Shown: piece by piece, positions 26,515-35,422 of the stretch
Numbering within the stretch: the first letter of the stretch is position 1
How the letters are laid out: each line of letters opens with the position of its first letter
Assembly: GCF_019218265.1 (NCBI RefSeq)
Contig: NZ_JAHUZE010000004.1
Span: forward strand, 474,001 to 538,000
Length of the DNA: 64,000 nucleotides
Source: Maritimibacter dapengensis
GTDB lineage: Bacteria; Pseudomonadota; Alphaproteobacteria; Rhodobacterales; Rhodobacteraceae
Reading direction: 5' to 3'
The notes under the pieces: model-generated
Seen by the model: the letters and a program-made list of their open reading frames with translations, nothing else
Database searches by the model: none
What the model was told of the DNA's origin: nothing
Translations under genes and position numbers: made by a program

Positions 26515-27675
26515 ATGAACACCATCAAAGCACTCGCGGCTGCGGCACTTTTCGCCACACCCGCCTTCGCTCAGACGCCGGGCGTCTCGGACGATGAGAT
26601 CAAGATCGGCGGGGCGCACGACCTGTCCGGTATCTTCGCACCCTTCTCGGTCCCGGCTGTCGCGGCGGCGCAGGCCTATTTCGATCAGGTGAACGAGAAC
26701 GGCGGCGTGCATGGCCGTCAGATCAACTACATCGTCGAGGATCACGGCTATCAGGTGCCGCGCGCGGCGCAGGCGGCGAACAAGCTGATCAACCGCGATC
26801 AGGTCTTCGCCATGCTCCTGAACCTGGGCACACCCCATAACCTCGCCATGTTCCAGTTGATGGAGCCGGAGGGCATTCCCAACGTCTCCCCGATCACTGC
26901 GGCCCGTCAGATGATCGACCCGCCTGCACCGTGGAAATTCGCAGGCACCTCGTCCTACTACGACGCGACGATTTCGGCGCTCACCTTCATGGCTGAAAAC
27001 GAAGGCACGTCAAAAGTCTGCCTGATGATCCTGCCGACCGATTTCGGCAAGGAAATCGCGGAAGGCGCCTACAAGCTCGCCGAGGACGGCGTGATCGAAG
27101 TCGGCGAAGAGATCGGCCACAAGCCGGATGAGAGCGATTTCACCGGCGCGCTGGGCCGGGTCAAGGACTCGGGCTGCGATACGGTCGGCATGGCCCTGGG
27201 GATTTCGCAGGCGATCAACGCCATCGCCACCGCCCGCAAGCTTGGCATGGATGACCTGAAGTTCTACCTGTCCGGCGCTGGTTTCCACACTGTGGTCGCC
27301 AAGGGCCTTGCTCAGCAGGGGGTGATGGACGGCGTTTACTCCGGTGCCGGCTGGCAGGATCTCGAGGCCCGCGTTGGCGAGCCGGAAGTGGCCGAATGGA
27401 TCGCGCAATACAAGGAAGCGACCGGCGAAGACTATCCCGGTACAGGCGCACTCCTGGGTCGGTCCGGAGCCGAGATCATGGTGCGTGGTCTCGAAGCCGC
27501 AGGCCCTGACCTGACACGCGAAAGCTTCATCGCGGCGATGGAAACACTGAACTACGAAGACCCGATAGGTGGCAACACGGTCGATTTCTCGGCCGAGGAC
27601 CACACGGCGGCAGACGAAATTTTCGTCTCCCGCATCGAAAACGGCTCGTGGGTTCTGGTTCAAACCATCGAATGA
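26515..27675 (+). CDS. livK: ABC importer periplasmic substrate-binding protein (LivK type)
   Basis: A 386-residue secreted protein with a clear signal peptide (MNTIKALAAAALFATPAFAQ, cleavage after residue 20). It has a type I periplasmic-binding fold of the branched-chain amino acid group (IKIGGAHDLSGIFAPFSVP near the N terminus; INYIVEDHGYQVPRAAQAAN). A strong GGGAGG precedes the ATG. It delivers substrate to LivHMGF. A 10-bp GC hairpin without a U-tract follows the stop and may protect this part of the mRNA so that binding protein is made in excess. Confidence 0.92.
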   Translation: MNTIKALAAAALFATPAFAQTPGVSDDEIKIGGAHDLSGIFAPFSVPAVAAAQAYFDQVNENGGVHGRQINYIVEDHGYQVPRAAQAANKLINRDQVFAMLLNLGTPHNLAMFQLMEPEGIPNVSPITAARQMIDPPAPWKFAGTSSYYDATISALTFMAENEGTSKVCLMILPTDFGKEIAEGAYKLAEDGVIEVGEEIGHKPDESDFTGALGRVKDSGCDTVGMALGISQAINAIATARKLGMDDLKFYLSGAGFHTVVAKGLAQQGVMDGVYSGAGWQDLEARVGEPEVAEWIAQYKEATGEDYPGTGALLGRSGAEIMVRGLEAAGPDLTRESFIAAMETLNYEDPIGGNTVDFSAEDHTAADEIFVSRIENGSWVLVQTIE

Positions 27676-27682
27676 CACGACC

Positions 27683-27708
27683 GGCGGGGCGCTTTGCGGC
27701 GCCCCGCC
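27683..27708 (+). other. Intercistronic hairpin after the binding-protein gene
   Basis: GGCGGGGCGC (27683-27692) pairs perfectly with GCGCCCCGCC (27699-27708) around a 6-base loop. No run of T follows, so a true terminator is unlikely. 3' end stabilisation or partial attenuation of the downstream dehydrogenase genes is the usual role of such structures. Confidence 0.6.
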
Positions 27709-27759
27709 ACCCCGCCTCGCAACACAACCGAAAACGCCAAAAATCAGCCGGAGGTCCCG

Positions 27760-28917
27760 ATGCTGACACGAACGATCTATGACGAAGAGCACGAGATGTT
27801 CCGCAACACCGTGCGGGCCTGGGCCGAGAAGGAAGTCTATCCGCACGCAGAGACGTGGCGCGAAGACGGCGTCGTGTCGCGCGACGTCTGGAAAAAAGCA
27901 GGCGACGAGGGCTTTCTATGCATGTTCGCCGACGAGAAATACGGCGGCCTCGGTCTCGACGATTTCCGTTACGACATGATCCTGTGCGAAGAGATCGGCC
28001 CGCGCGAGCCGGGGCTGTTTCTGGGCCTCCATAACCGCATCGTCGGACCCTACCTTCAGAAATTCGCGTCCGACGAACAACGCGACCGTTTCATGCAGGG
28101 CGTCGTCTCGGGCGAGACAATCCTCGCCATCGCCATGACCGAACCGGGCACGGGGTCTGACCTCGCTGGCATCAAGACCCGCGCGGTCGAGATGGACGAC
28201 CACTGGGTCCTGAACGGCTCCAAGACATATATCTCCAACGGCTATCTCGCAGGGCTGACGCTGGTCGCCGCCCGGACCAATCCCGACAAGCCGCACGAGA
28301 TTGGCCTGTTCTGGGTCGAAGATGGTATGGAGGGCTTTGATCGTGGCCGAAACCTGAAAAAGGTCGGGCTGGAAAGCCAGGACACCGCCGAATTGTTCTT
28401 CGACGACGTGAAAGTGCCGAAGGAAAACGTGCTGGGCGATCCCAAGGCCGGGTTCAAGACGATGATGATGAACCTCGCCGAAGAGCGCCTGATCGGCGCG
28501 GTCGGTTTCGTCGGGCGTGCCGAACACGCCTTCAACATCACGATGGAATTCATCATGGAGCGTCGCGCCTTCGGCAAGCCTATCGGCACGTTCCAGAACT
28601 CGCGCTTCAAAATGGCCTCGATGCGGACCGAGCTCGATGCCGCCTGGGCACTGACCGACCATTGCGCGGCAGCCCATATGAAGGGCGAATTGTCCGCCGA
28701 AATGGCCGCCGAGGTGAAGCTCTACACATCCGAGGTCGAAGGCCGCGTGGTGGACGAGTGTCTCCAGCTTCACGGCGGCGCGGGCTATATGGACGAATAC
28801 GAAATCTCGCGCCTCTACCGTGACGCCCGGATCAGCCGCATCTACGCCGGCACCTCCGAGATCATGCGCGAAATCATCGGGCGGGGCCTTGGGCTGGACG
28901 ACCGGCAGCGGAACTGA
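27760..28917 (+). CDS. Acyl-CoA dehydrogenase (IVD/LCAD-type catalytic site)
   Basis: A 385-residue FAD enzyme that introduces the alpha,beta double bond into acyl-CoA. Signatures are AMTEPGTGSDLAGI near residue 125 and the C-terminal LHGGAGYMDEYEISRLYRD and YAGTSEIMREIIGR. The catalytic Glu usual in YEGTSQ is absent (YAGTSE). Instead a Glu occurs in the AEERLIGAVG helix, the position used by isovaleryl- and long-chain acyl-CoA dehydrogenases. I chose the ATG at 27760 with GGAGG upstream. It is followed by an overlapping ligase gene (TGATG). Confidence 0.93.
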   Translation: MLTRTIYDEEHEMFRNTVRAWAEKEVYPHAETWREDGVVSRDVWKKAGDEGFLCMFADEKYGGLGLDDFRYDMILCEEIGPREPGLFLGLHNRIVGPYLQKFASDEQRDRFMQGVVSGETILAIAMTEPGTGSDLAGIKTRAVEMDDHWVLNGSKTYISNGYLAGLTLVAARTNPDKPHEIGLFWVEDGMEGFDRGRNLKKVGLESQDTAELFFDDVKVPKENVLGDPKAGFKTMMMNLAEERLIGAVGFVGRAEHAFNITMEFIMERRAFGKPIGTFQNSRFKMASMRTELDAAWALTDHCAAAHMKGELSAEMAAEVKLYTSEVEGRVVDECLQLHGGAGYMDEYEISRLYRDARISRIYAGTSEIMREIIGRGLGLDDRQRN

Positions 28918-30464
28918 TGCCCGGCCTGTCGCTCACCCAGCCCGTCGTCAAAGCCGCCACCGAACGCCCCGGGGAGACGTTCACGATCTTCGGGGACCGG
29001 CGGCGCACCAACGCGGACTTCGCGGACCGCGTGGCACGGTTCGCAGGCGCGCTGGTTGCAGGTGGCGTCACCAAAGGCGACCGGGTTGCGATGCTCGCCA
29101 TGAACTCGGACCGCTATGTCGAATACGTCTTCGCGACCCTCTGGGCCGAAGGGGTGATCAATCCGGTGAATGCCCGCTGGTCCCCCGTAGAGATGGCCTA
29201 TTCTTTTCAGGACAGCGGAACACAGGTGCTGCTGATCGACGACACATTCCTGCCGATCCTCGATGACCTGCGCGGCCTCGCGCCCGGTTTGCGGCGGATC
29301 ATCTACGTCGGCGACGGAGAGACGCCGGACGGCTGCGAAAATTACGAGATGCTCATCGCGTCGCATGACCCGATCCTCGAGGGCGGTGCGGCGGGCGACG
29401 ATATGGCAGCGCTGCTGTATACGGGCGGCACCACGGGGCGACCCAAAGGCGTCATGCTCTCGCACGAAGGCATCGCGACCTGTTCGCTCGCCCTGACCGC
29501 TGCCGCACCGAACGGAGGCGACAAGCCCGGCCTTCACGTCGCGCCGTTCTTTCACATCGGCGGGGTCGGCGTGATTTTTCAATTCGCCTTCCGCCGCGCG
29601 CCGCAGGTCATCATGCCCGCGTTCGAGCCCGGCGAGGCGCTGCGCCTCATCGAAGCCGAAAAGGTGGCCGACATATTCGTGGTGCCCACCATGCTGCGCG
29701 TCATCCTCGACCACCCGGACATGGCCACCCGTGACCTCACATCGCTCGTCTCGATCCGATACGGCGCGGCGCCCATCAACACCACGCTCCTGAACCGCGC
29801 GATGGATGCAATCCCCACCGCGGGCTTCATGCAGGTCTACGGTCAGACCGAGTTTTCGCCTGTCATCACCTGCCTCGCGCCCGATGATCATCTTGGCGAA
29901 GGCGCCGAGCGCCGTCTGACCTCTGCTGGCCGTCCGCTGCCCTCCGCGTCCGTTCGGATCGTGGATGAGAACCGCGACCCTCTGCCGCAAGGCGCGGTGG
30001 GTGAGATCGCCGTGCGGGGTGCGCAGACAATGCTCGGCTATTGGAACCGCCCCGAGGAAACGGCGAACACCCTGTCCGGCGGCTGGCTCTACACCGGGGA
30101 CGCGGGGATGATGGATGAAGAGGGGTTCCTGCACATCGTCGACCGGGTGAAGGACATGATCGTGACGGGGGGCGAGAACGTCTATTCCGCCGAGGTGGAA
30201 AACGCGCTCGCAACCATGCCCGGCGTCGGGGCCTGCGCCGTGGTCGCACTCCCCGATGAACATTGGGGCGAGCGTGTTCATGCCGTGATCGTGCCCACAC
30301 CCGGCGCGGCGTTCACGCTCGAAGCCGTTCGGGCCCACTGCAAACCACTCATCGCGGGTTACAAGGCGCCCCGCTCGATCTCCATCCTCGACGAACTTCC
30401 CCTCTCGCCCGCTGGGAAAATCCAGAAAAACGTTTTGCGCGACACCCTCGCGAAGGAGGCCTGA
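28917..30464 (+). CDS. Acyl-CoA synthetase (AMP-forming), second ligase
   Basis: A 515-residue adenylate-forming ligase, distinct from and shorter than the one after livF. A3 is LLYTGGTTGRPKGVMLSHEG near residue 170, A5 is MQVYGQTEFSPVIT, A7 is GGWLYTGDAGMMDEEG and A8 is DRVKDMIVTGGENVYSAEVE. The catalytic Lys is in SPAGKIQKNVLRD. Its length fits medium-chain or aryl acid ligases. It is sandwiched between two acyl-CoA dehydrogenase genes with one-base overlaps on both sides, so it may activate a chain-shortened or different acid of the same pathway. Confidence 0.92.
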   Translation: MPGLSLTQPVVKAATERPGETFTIFGDRRRTNADFADRVARFAGALVAGGVTKGDRVAMLAMNSDRYVEYVFATLWAEGVINPVNARWSPVEMAYSFQDSGTQVLLIDDTFLPILDDLRGLAPGLRRIIYVGDGETPDGCENYEMLIASHDPILEGGAAGDDMAALLYTGGTTGRPKGVMLSHEGIATCSLALTAAAPNGGDKPGLHVAPFFHIGGVGVIFQFAFRRAPQVIMPAFEPGEALRLIEAEKVADIFVVPTMLRVILDHPDMATRDLTSLVSIRYGAAPINTTLLNRAMDAIPTAGFMQVYGQTEFSPVITCLAPDDHLGEGAERRLTSAGRPLPSASVRIVDENRDPLPQGAVGEIAVRGAQTMLGYWNRPEETANTLSGGWLYTGDAGMMDEEGFLHIVDRVKDMIVTGGENVYSAEVENALATMPGVGACAVVALPDEHWGERVHAVIVPTPGAAFTLEAVRAHCKPLIAGYKAPRSISILDELPLSPAGKIQKNVLRDTLAKEA

Positions 30465-31621
30465 TGCCGTTCCCCCGTGTCCATTTGGAAGAAGAGCACG
30501 AAATGTTCCGCGATCAGGTGCGCCGCTACCTGCGCGACAACATGGCCGGCAAAGTCGCCAAGTGGCGCGAACAGGGCCATGTCGACAAAGAGGATTTCCT
30601 CGCTTTCGGCAGGGAAGGGTGGCTGTGCCTCTGGGCAGACGAGGCATATGGCGGCCTCGGCATCCGCGACATCCGCTACGATCAGGTGTTGCAGGAGGAA
30701 ACCGTGCGCTGGACCGACAGCGGGTTCTTCCACAACGCGCATTCCATGCTGGTCGGCCCCTATCTCGACCGTTTCGCCAACGACGAACAGAAATCGCGTT
30801 TCTTGCCCGGCGCTGTGTCCGGCGAAACGGTCATGGCTATCGCGATGACCGAACCCGATACCGGCTCCGACCTCGCCGCGATCCGTACCAAGGCCGAGGA
30901 TCAGGGCGACCACTACCTGATGAACGGCTCGAAGACCTACATCTCCAACGGCATCATCGGAGACTTATTCGTGGTCGCCGCCAAGACCGGCGAGAAACGC
31001 GGTGAAATCGGCCTCTTCGTCGTAACCAGCGATATGGAGGGGTTTTCCCGCGGACGGCATCTCAAAAAGATGGGGCTTCAGGCGCAAGACACCGCCGAGA
31101 TCCGCTTCGACAACGTTCGCGTGCCGAAGGAAAACCTCTTGGGCGAAGCGGGAATGGGCTTCGCCTACATGGCCGAATGTCTCGCCGTCGAGCGCACGAT
31201 GAGCGCCATCGGCTCGCTCGCTCATGCCCAGGTCGCCTTCGACATAACGCTCGACTTCATCAAGGAGCGCACCGCGTTCGGCCAGCCTGTCGGCACGTTC
31301 CAGAACACCCGCTTCGTCATGGCCGACCTGCGTGCGCGGCTCGACGCGACGCAAGCCTGGCTCGACCAATGCGTCATGCTGGCCAACGCCGAGAAACTGA
31401 CGCCCGAAGATGCCGCTGCCCTCAAACTCGTCACCTCCGAGCTTCAGGGCGAAGTCGTAGACGCCGGTCTGCAATTCCACGGCGGCGCGGGGTACATGGA
31501 TGAATACGAGATCAGCCATATGTTCCGGGACGCCCGCATTGCGCGGATCTACGCGGGTACGTCGGAGATCATGAAAGAAATCATCGGGCGCGGTCTGGGT
31601 CTGGGTGACCCGCGCCGCTAG
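30464..31621 (+). CDS. Acyl-CoA dehydrogenase (second copy)
   Basis: A 385-residue acyl-CoA dehydrogenase with exactly the length of the one 2.7 kb upstream and clearly paralogous to it. Shared features are the AMTEPDTGSDLAAI flavin motif, FHGGAGYMDEYEISHMFRD, and YAGTSEIMKEIIGRGLGLGD. The YEGTS Glu is again missing, and a Glu is present in the AVERTMSAIG helix, as in IVD/LCAD enzymes. I chose the ATG at 30464, which overlaps the ligase stop and has AAGGAGG upstream. Two such enzymes suggest two oxidation rounds or two chain lengths. Its TAG stop overlaps the convergent MFS stop (CTAG). Confidence 0.93.
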   Translation: MPFPRVHLEEEHEMFRDQVRRYLRDNMAGKVAKWREQGHVDKEDFLAFGREGWLCLWADEAYGGLGIRDIRYDQVLQEETVRWTDSGFFHNAHSMLVGPYLDRFANDEQKSRFLPGAVSGETVMAIAMTEPDTGSDLAAIRTKAEDQGDHYLMNGSKTYISNGIIGDLFVVAAKTGEKRGEIGLFVVTSDMEGFSRGRHLKKMGLQAQDTAEIRFDNVRVPKENLLGEAGMGFAYMAECLAVERTMSAIGSLAHAQVAFDITLDFIKERTAFGQPVGTFQNTRFVMADLRARLDATQAWLDQCVMLANAEKLTPEDAAALKLVTSELQGEVVDAGLQFHGGAGYMDEYEISHMFRDARIARIYAGTSEIMKEIIGRGLGLGDPRR

Positions 31622-32835
31622 CGGTCGGTGGGGATGACCCACAGCGCAATGACGGCGACGCTCGCAACGATGACACTCGCCGTGGTCGCCGCGGGCAGGC
31701 CGATCCAAACAGTGAGCCCCGACAGCCCAAAGGCCAACGCCGAGGTCGAGGCAGTGTTGGCCAGCATCCAGATCGACATCACGCGCCCCCTGAGTTCGTC
31801 CTCGAGCCGCGACTGCACCCCGATCTGAAGCGAGACGCCCACGAAGGTCGATGCGAAGCCGACCAGCGACGCAGCGGGAAGTGTCCACTCGAAACTGGGC
31901 GCGTGGACAAGCCCGAGCGTGCCCACGAACCCCGCCCAGATCACCGCGAAGCGCAGCGGCCGGTATCGCAGAAGCCGGTTGCCTGCAACGACCTGAAAAA
32001 TCGCCGCGACCAGCGCACCGCCACCGACCGCTGAAGTCAAAAGACCAAGCCCCGTCGCCCCCCGCCCGAACATCCCGTCCGCGACCAGAGCGAGGATTTC
32101 CGAAATCCCCCGGATCAGCCCGAGAGCCGCGACCGCGAGCAGGATCGAGCGTCGTATCGCCCACCGTTCCCACACCACGCGAAACCCCTCCGCCAGATCA
32201 GCGAGCAGCGCGCCGTGGCTCTCATGGTCGCCTTCGCGCGGACGTAAGGTCGGCGCGATCAGGGCATTGGGAAGGGCGAGCACCACGCCGATGAGCGACG
32301 TGGGGAAGGTTCCGAAAGCTGCAATCATCGCGCCGCCTAGCGCCGGGGCCAACAATCGCCCGATATTGAAATTGAGCGCCGCAAGCGCCACGACCGACCC
32401 GATCGCGGGGCGCTCGACCAGACGCGGACCCAGCGACTGGCGCACCGGGTGATAGGCCGACATGACGATCCCGAAAGACAGCGCCACGAAGAAAAGCGGA
32501 ACGGCGGTCAGCCACCCCGCCGCGAGAAGCGCGGCGATCACCACCGGAACGGCGAGAAGCGCCAGCGTCACCCGCTGGAACGCGATCCGCGCCGACATCC
32601 GGTCGATCAATGCGCCGAAGAACGGCCCGAAAATGGCGATGGGCAACATGCTCGTCGCGGCGATGACGCCCACGAAGGTCGGCGAATGGGTCAGGTCCCA
32701 GGCGAGCCACGACATCAGGATGCGACTGATCCAGCCGCCATTGGTGCCGCAGACGGCGCCGACATAGAAGCGTCGGAATTCCGGATAGGCGAGGGCGCGT
32801 TCGCTTGCCTCCTGCGGGTCAGGGATCGTGGTCAT
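31618..32835 (-). CDS. MFS transporter (EntS-like exporter)
   Basis: A 405-residue polytopic membrane protein with about 10-12 hydrophobic segments, of the MFS_3/EntS-type family. The cytoplasmic loop after helix 2 carries FGALIDRMSARIAFQRVTL, corresponding to the family's G-x-L-x-D-R motif; a second internal loop carries LEDELRGRVMSIW. Substrate unknown. It lies 104 bases downstream of hypE on the same strand, so read-through from the hydrogenase operon is possible. It shares its last four bases with the convergent acyl-CoA dehydrogenase. Confidence 0.85.
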   Translation of the reverse strand: MTTIPDPQEASERALAYPEFRRFYVGAVCGTNGGWISRILMSWLAWDLTHSPTFVGVIAATSMLPIAIFGPFFGALIDRMSARIAFQRVTLALLAVPVVIAALLAAGWLTAVPLFFVALSFGIVMSAYHPVRQSLGPRLVERPAIGSVVALAALNFNIGRLLAPALGGAMIAAFGTFPTSLIGVVLALPNALIAPTLRPREGDHESHGALLADLAEGFRVVWERWAIRRSILLAVAALGLIRGISEILALVADGMFGRGATGLGLLTSAVGGGALVAAIFQVVAGNRLLRYRPLRFAVIWAGFVGTLGLVHAPSFEWTLPAASLVGFASTFVGVSLQIGVQSRLEDELRGRVMSIWMLANTASTSALAFGLSGLTVWIGLPAATTASVIVASVAVIALWVIPTDR

Positions 32836-32939
32836 GCCCCGCTTAGACGCCTTTGCGCAAAGCGTGGCAAGTCACGCAGCCAGCGCCCAGTGTGCGCAGA
32901 TGCGCGGAACCGGGCGTTTCGGCCTGCGTTTGCGAGACG

Positions 32940-33983
32940 TCAACATATACGCGGGAGCTGCTCTCCGACCAGCATGTCCACGATCCTCGCGCCACCGAAA
33001 AGCGTGCGCATCGTGACCTGACCCGCGGGCGCAGGTTTCGCTCGTCCGATCACCGTCGCCCCTTCGCCTTCCGGCACCGATCGCATTGCCGCCAACGCGG
33101 CCTCCGCCTCGTCCTCCGGCACGAACAGCACCAACCGCCCCTCGTTGGCAAGGTAAAGCGGGTCGAGCCCGAGGATCTCACAGGTGCCTTTCACTTCGGC
33201 CCGAAGCGGGAGCGCGTCTTCTTCGATTTCCACAGCCACGCCAGCCGCCTCAGCGATTTCATTGAGCGCCGAGGCCAGCCCGCCCCGCGTGCAATCCCGC
33301 GCCGCGCGGACGTTCGGACAGGCCGCCTGAACCGCAGCCATGAGATGCCCCAGCCCCGCACAATCCGACACGAGGTCGGAGGACAGCGCCATGTCGCCCC
33401 GCGCGGCAAGAATGCAGGCGCCATGATCACCCAGCACCCCGTTCACGATGGCCACGTCTCCGGGGCGTACATTGCCTGCTTTCAACTCGACGCCGGGCGC
33501 GATCACGCCCACGCCGGTCGTCGTGATGAACACCTGATCCGCGGACCCGCGCCCGACGACCTTGGTGTCGCCCGTGACGATCCGAACGCCCGCCTTGTCC
33601 GCCTCGTCCCGCATCGTCGCCACGATCCGGCGCAAAAGGGCGATTTCCGTGCCTTCCTCGATGATGAACGCAGCCGACAGGTACAGCGGCGTCGCTCCGC
33701 CCACGGCAAGGTCATTTACTGTGCCGCACACGGCGAGCTTGCCGATATCGCCGCCGGGAAACTCGACCGGCGTCACCACGAAACTGTCGGTGGTCATGGC
33801 GAGCCGCGCCCCCGGAACCGCCAGCGCCTCGGCGGTGAGCCGCGCCTGGTCTTCCATCCCGTCCGGCTCGAACACATCGGTAAAGACGCTTTCGATCAAA
33901 TCGCGCATCGCCTTGCCGCCGCCACCATGGGCGAGCGTCACGCGGCTGTCGCGCAGCACCTTCTGCCCGGTCACGTCCTTCAT
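32940..33983 (-). CDS. hypE: Hydrogenase maturation protein HypE
   Basis: A 347-residue PurM-like ATPase that dehydrates the carbamoyl group, received on its C-terminal Cys from HypF, to a thiocyanate, giving the cyanide ligands of the NiFe site. The required C-terminal cysteine is present (LPRIC-end). Other features are VTLAHGGGGKAMRDL, VCGTVNDLAVGGA and RDCTRGGLA. The start at 33983 (MKDVTG) overlaps the hypD stop by 4 bases, which decides it against a longer frame. It is the last gene of the hydrogenase cluster. Confidence 0.96.
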   Translation of the reverse strand: MKDVTGQKVLRDSRVTLAHGGGGKAMRDLIESVFTDVFEPDGMEDQARLTAEALAVPGARLAMTTDSFVVTPVEFPGGDIGKLAVCGTVNDLAVGGATPLYLSAAFIIEEGTEIALLRRIVATMRDEADKAGVRIVTGDTKVVGRGSADQVFITTTGVGVIAPGVELKAGNVRPGDVAIVNGVLGDHGACILAARGDMALSSDLVSDCAGLGHLMAAVQAACPNVRAARDCTRGGLASALNEIAEAAGVAVEIEEDALPLRAEVKGTCEILGLDPLYLANEGRLVLFVPEDEAEAALAAMRSVPEGEGATVIGRAKPAPAGQVTMRTLFGGARIVDMLVGEQLPRIC

Positions 33984-35128
33984 TCTGCAGCCTCCACCGC
34001 CGCGCGCCCGCCGCCGTATTGGTAGTACGCCGCACAAGCGCCCTCGGACGATACCATCAGCGCGCCCAGCGGCATTTCCGGTGTGCAGCCGAGCCCAAAT
34101 TGCGGGCAGCCGGTGGGTTTGATGCGACCCGTCATGACCTGGCTACAGGCGCAACCTTCCGGCTCCTCGACCGACCGCTCGACCTCGGCCCCATAGCCGA
34201 TCCCGAACTTCGCCTCAGCGTCGAAGGCCGCGTATTTCTCGCGAATGCGCAACCCGCTCTCGTCGATCTCGCCCAGCCCGCGCCACGCGAAGGAGGGGCG
34301 TTTCTCGTACACGTCTTCGATGGCGGCAAGGCTCACGGGGTTGCCATGTTCCGGCACGACGCGGGCGTATTGGTTCTCGACCACTGCGCGCCCGTCTCTG
34401 ATCTGTTCCAGCACCATGAGCACCGATTGCAGCAAGTCCAGCGGCTCGAACCCGGCGACCACGATAGGCTTGCCGTAATCGTCGGCAATGAAATCGTATG
34501 GATGCGTTCCGATCACCATCGAAACATGACCCGGCCCCACGAACCCGTCGAGCACCATGTGCGGATCGTCCAGAAGCGCCTTGATCGGCGGCGGCACGGT
34601 GATGTGGTTGCAGAACACGGTGAAATTGGTCAGCCCCTCACGCGCGGCCTGTTGGATCGACAGCGCGGTCGAGGGTGTCGTCGTCTCGAACCCCAGACCG
34701 AAAAAGATCACCTCGCGCTCGGGGTTGCGGCGGGCAAGCTCCAGCGCGTCGAGCGGGGAATAGACCATGCGAATGTCGGCCCCGTCCGCCTTGGCCTGCA
34801 AGAGCGACTTTTTCGTCCCCGGCACCCGCATCGCGTCACCGAAGGTGGTGAAGATCACGTCCTCCTGTTCGGCCAGTTCGACACATTCGTCGACCCGCGC
34901 CATCGGCAGCACGCAGACAGGGCAGCCGGGTCCGTGGATGAACTCGACGCCTGCGGGCGTCAGCTTGTCCAACCCGTACCGGAAGATCGCGTGGGTGTGC
35001 CCACCACAGATTTCCATGATGTAGACGGGGTTCTCCGCCGTCGCGCCAATCTCGTCCACGACGCGGTCAATCGCGGCGAGCAGGCCCTTCGCCGCCTTGG
35101 GGTCGCGGAATTCCTCGACATATCTCAT
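33980..35128 (-). CDS. hypD: Hydrogenase maturation protein HypD
   Basis: A 382-residue [4Fe-4S] scaffold on which, together with HypC, the Fe(CN)2CO unit is built. Catalytic motifs are intact: EICGGHTHAIFRYG (Cys and His), HGPGCPVCVLP (CxxC) and the cluster cysteines in the C-terminal part (EGCACSQVMTG, PTGCPQFGLGCTP). The length is normal. It overlaps hypC upstream and hypE downstream by ATGA junctions. Confidence 0.96.
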   Translation of the reverse strand: MRYVEEFRDPKAAKGLLAAIDRVVDEIGATAENPVYIMEICGGHTHAIFRYGLDKLTPAGVEFIHGPGCPVCVLPMARVDECVELAEQEDVIFTTFGDAMRVPGTKKSLLQAKADGADIRMVYSPLDALELARRNPEREVIFFGLGFETTTPSTALSIQQAAREGLTNFTVFCNHITVPPPIKALLDDPHMVLDGFVGPGHVSMVIGTHPYDFIADDYGKPIVVAGFEPLDLLQSVLMVLEQIRDGRAVVENQYARVVPEHGNPVSLAAIEDVYEKRPSFAWRGLGEIDESGLRIREKYAAFDAEAKFGIGYGAEVERSVEEPEGCACSQVMTGRIKPTGCPQFGLGCTPEMPLGALMVSSEGACAAYYQYGGGRAAVEAAE

Positions 35129-35421
35129 GCCCGTTCCTCCAGAGCCTTCGCGCCCTCGGCCATCGCCTCCAGCGTTTCCTGCGCCTCGCCGAGGCCCTCG
35201 AGCGCCTTCAGCGTTTCCGCGGCCTCTTGTTCGTCGATGATCGCCATGGCGAAGCCCACGTGGATCAGCGCGTATTCCCCGATCAGGTCACCGGGTGTCA
35301 TGCCCGCGCCCAGCACCGGGGCAATGGACACTTCGCGCCGGACGCCTGACACATCGGCCATCGCCATAAGGCGGCTTTCATCGGTGATCTCGACGATCTG
35401 TCCGGGGATGCCTAGGCACAT
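35125..35421 (-). CDS. hypC: Hydrogenase maturation chaperone HypC
   Basis: A 98-residue protein of the HypC/HupF family. The start MCLGIPGQI gives the essential N-terminal Cys2 that binds iron in the HypCD complex. The core VSGVRREVSI and GDLIGEYALIHVGFAM is followed by a helical Glu/Ala-rich tail. I chose the ATG at 35421 (GGAGA upstream inside the hupR stop region) rather than a frame start at 35487, because Cys2 must follow the start Met. It lies one base after hupR and overlaps hypD. Confidence 0.96.
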   Translation of the reverse strand: MCLGIPGQIVEITDESRLMAMADVSGVRREVSIAPVLGAGMTPGDLIGEYALIHVGFAMAIIDEQEAAETLKALEGLGEAQETLEAMAEGAKALEERA

Positions 35422-35422
35422 A

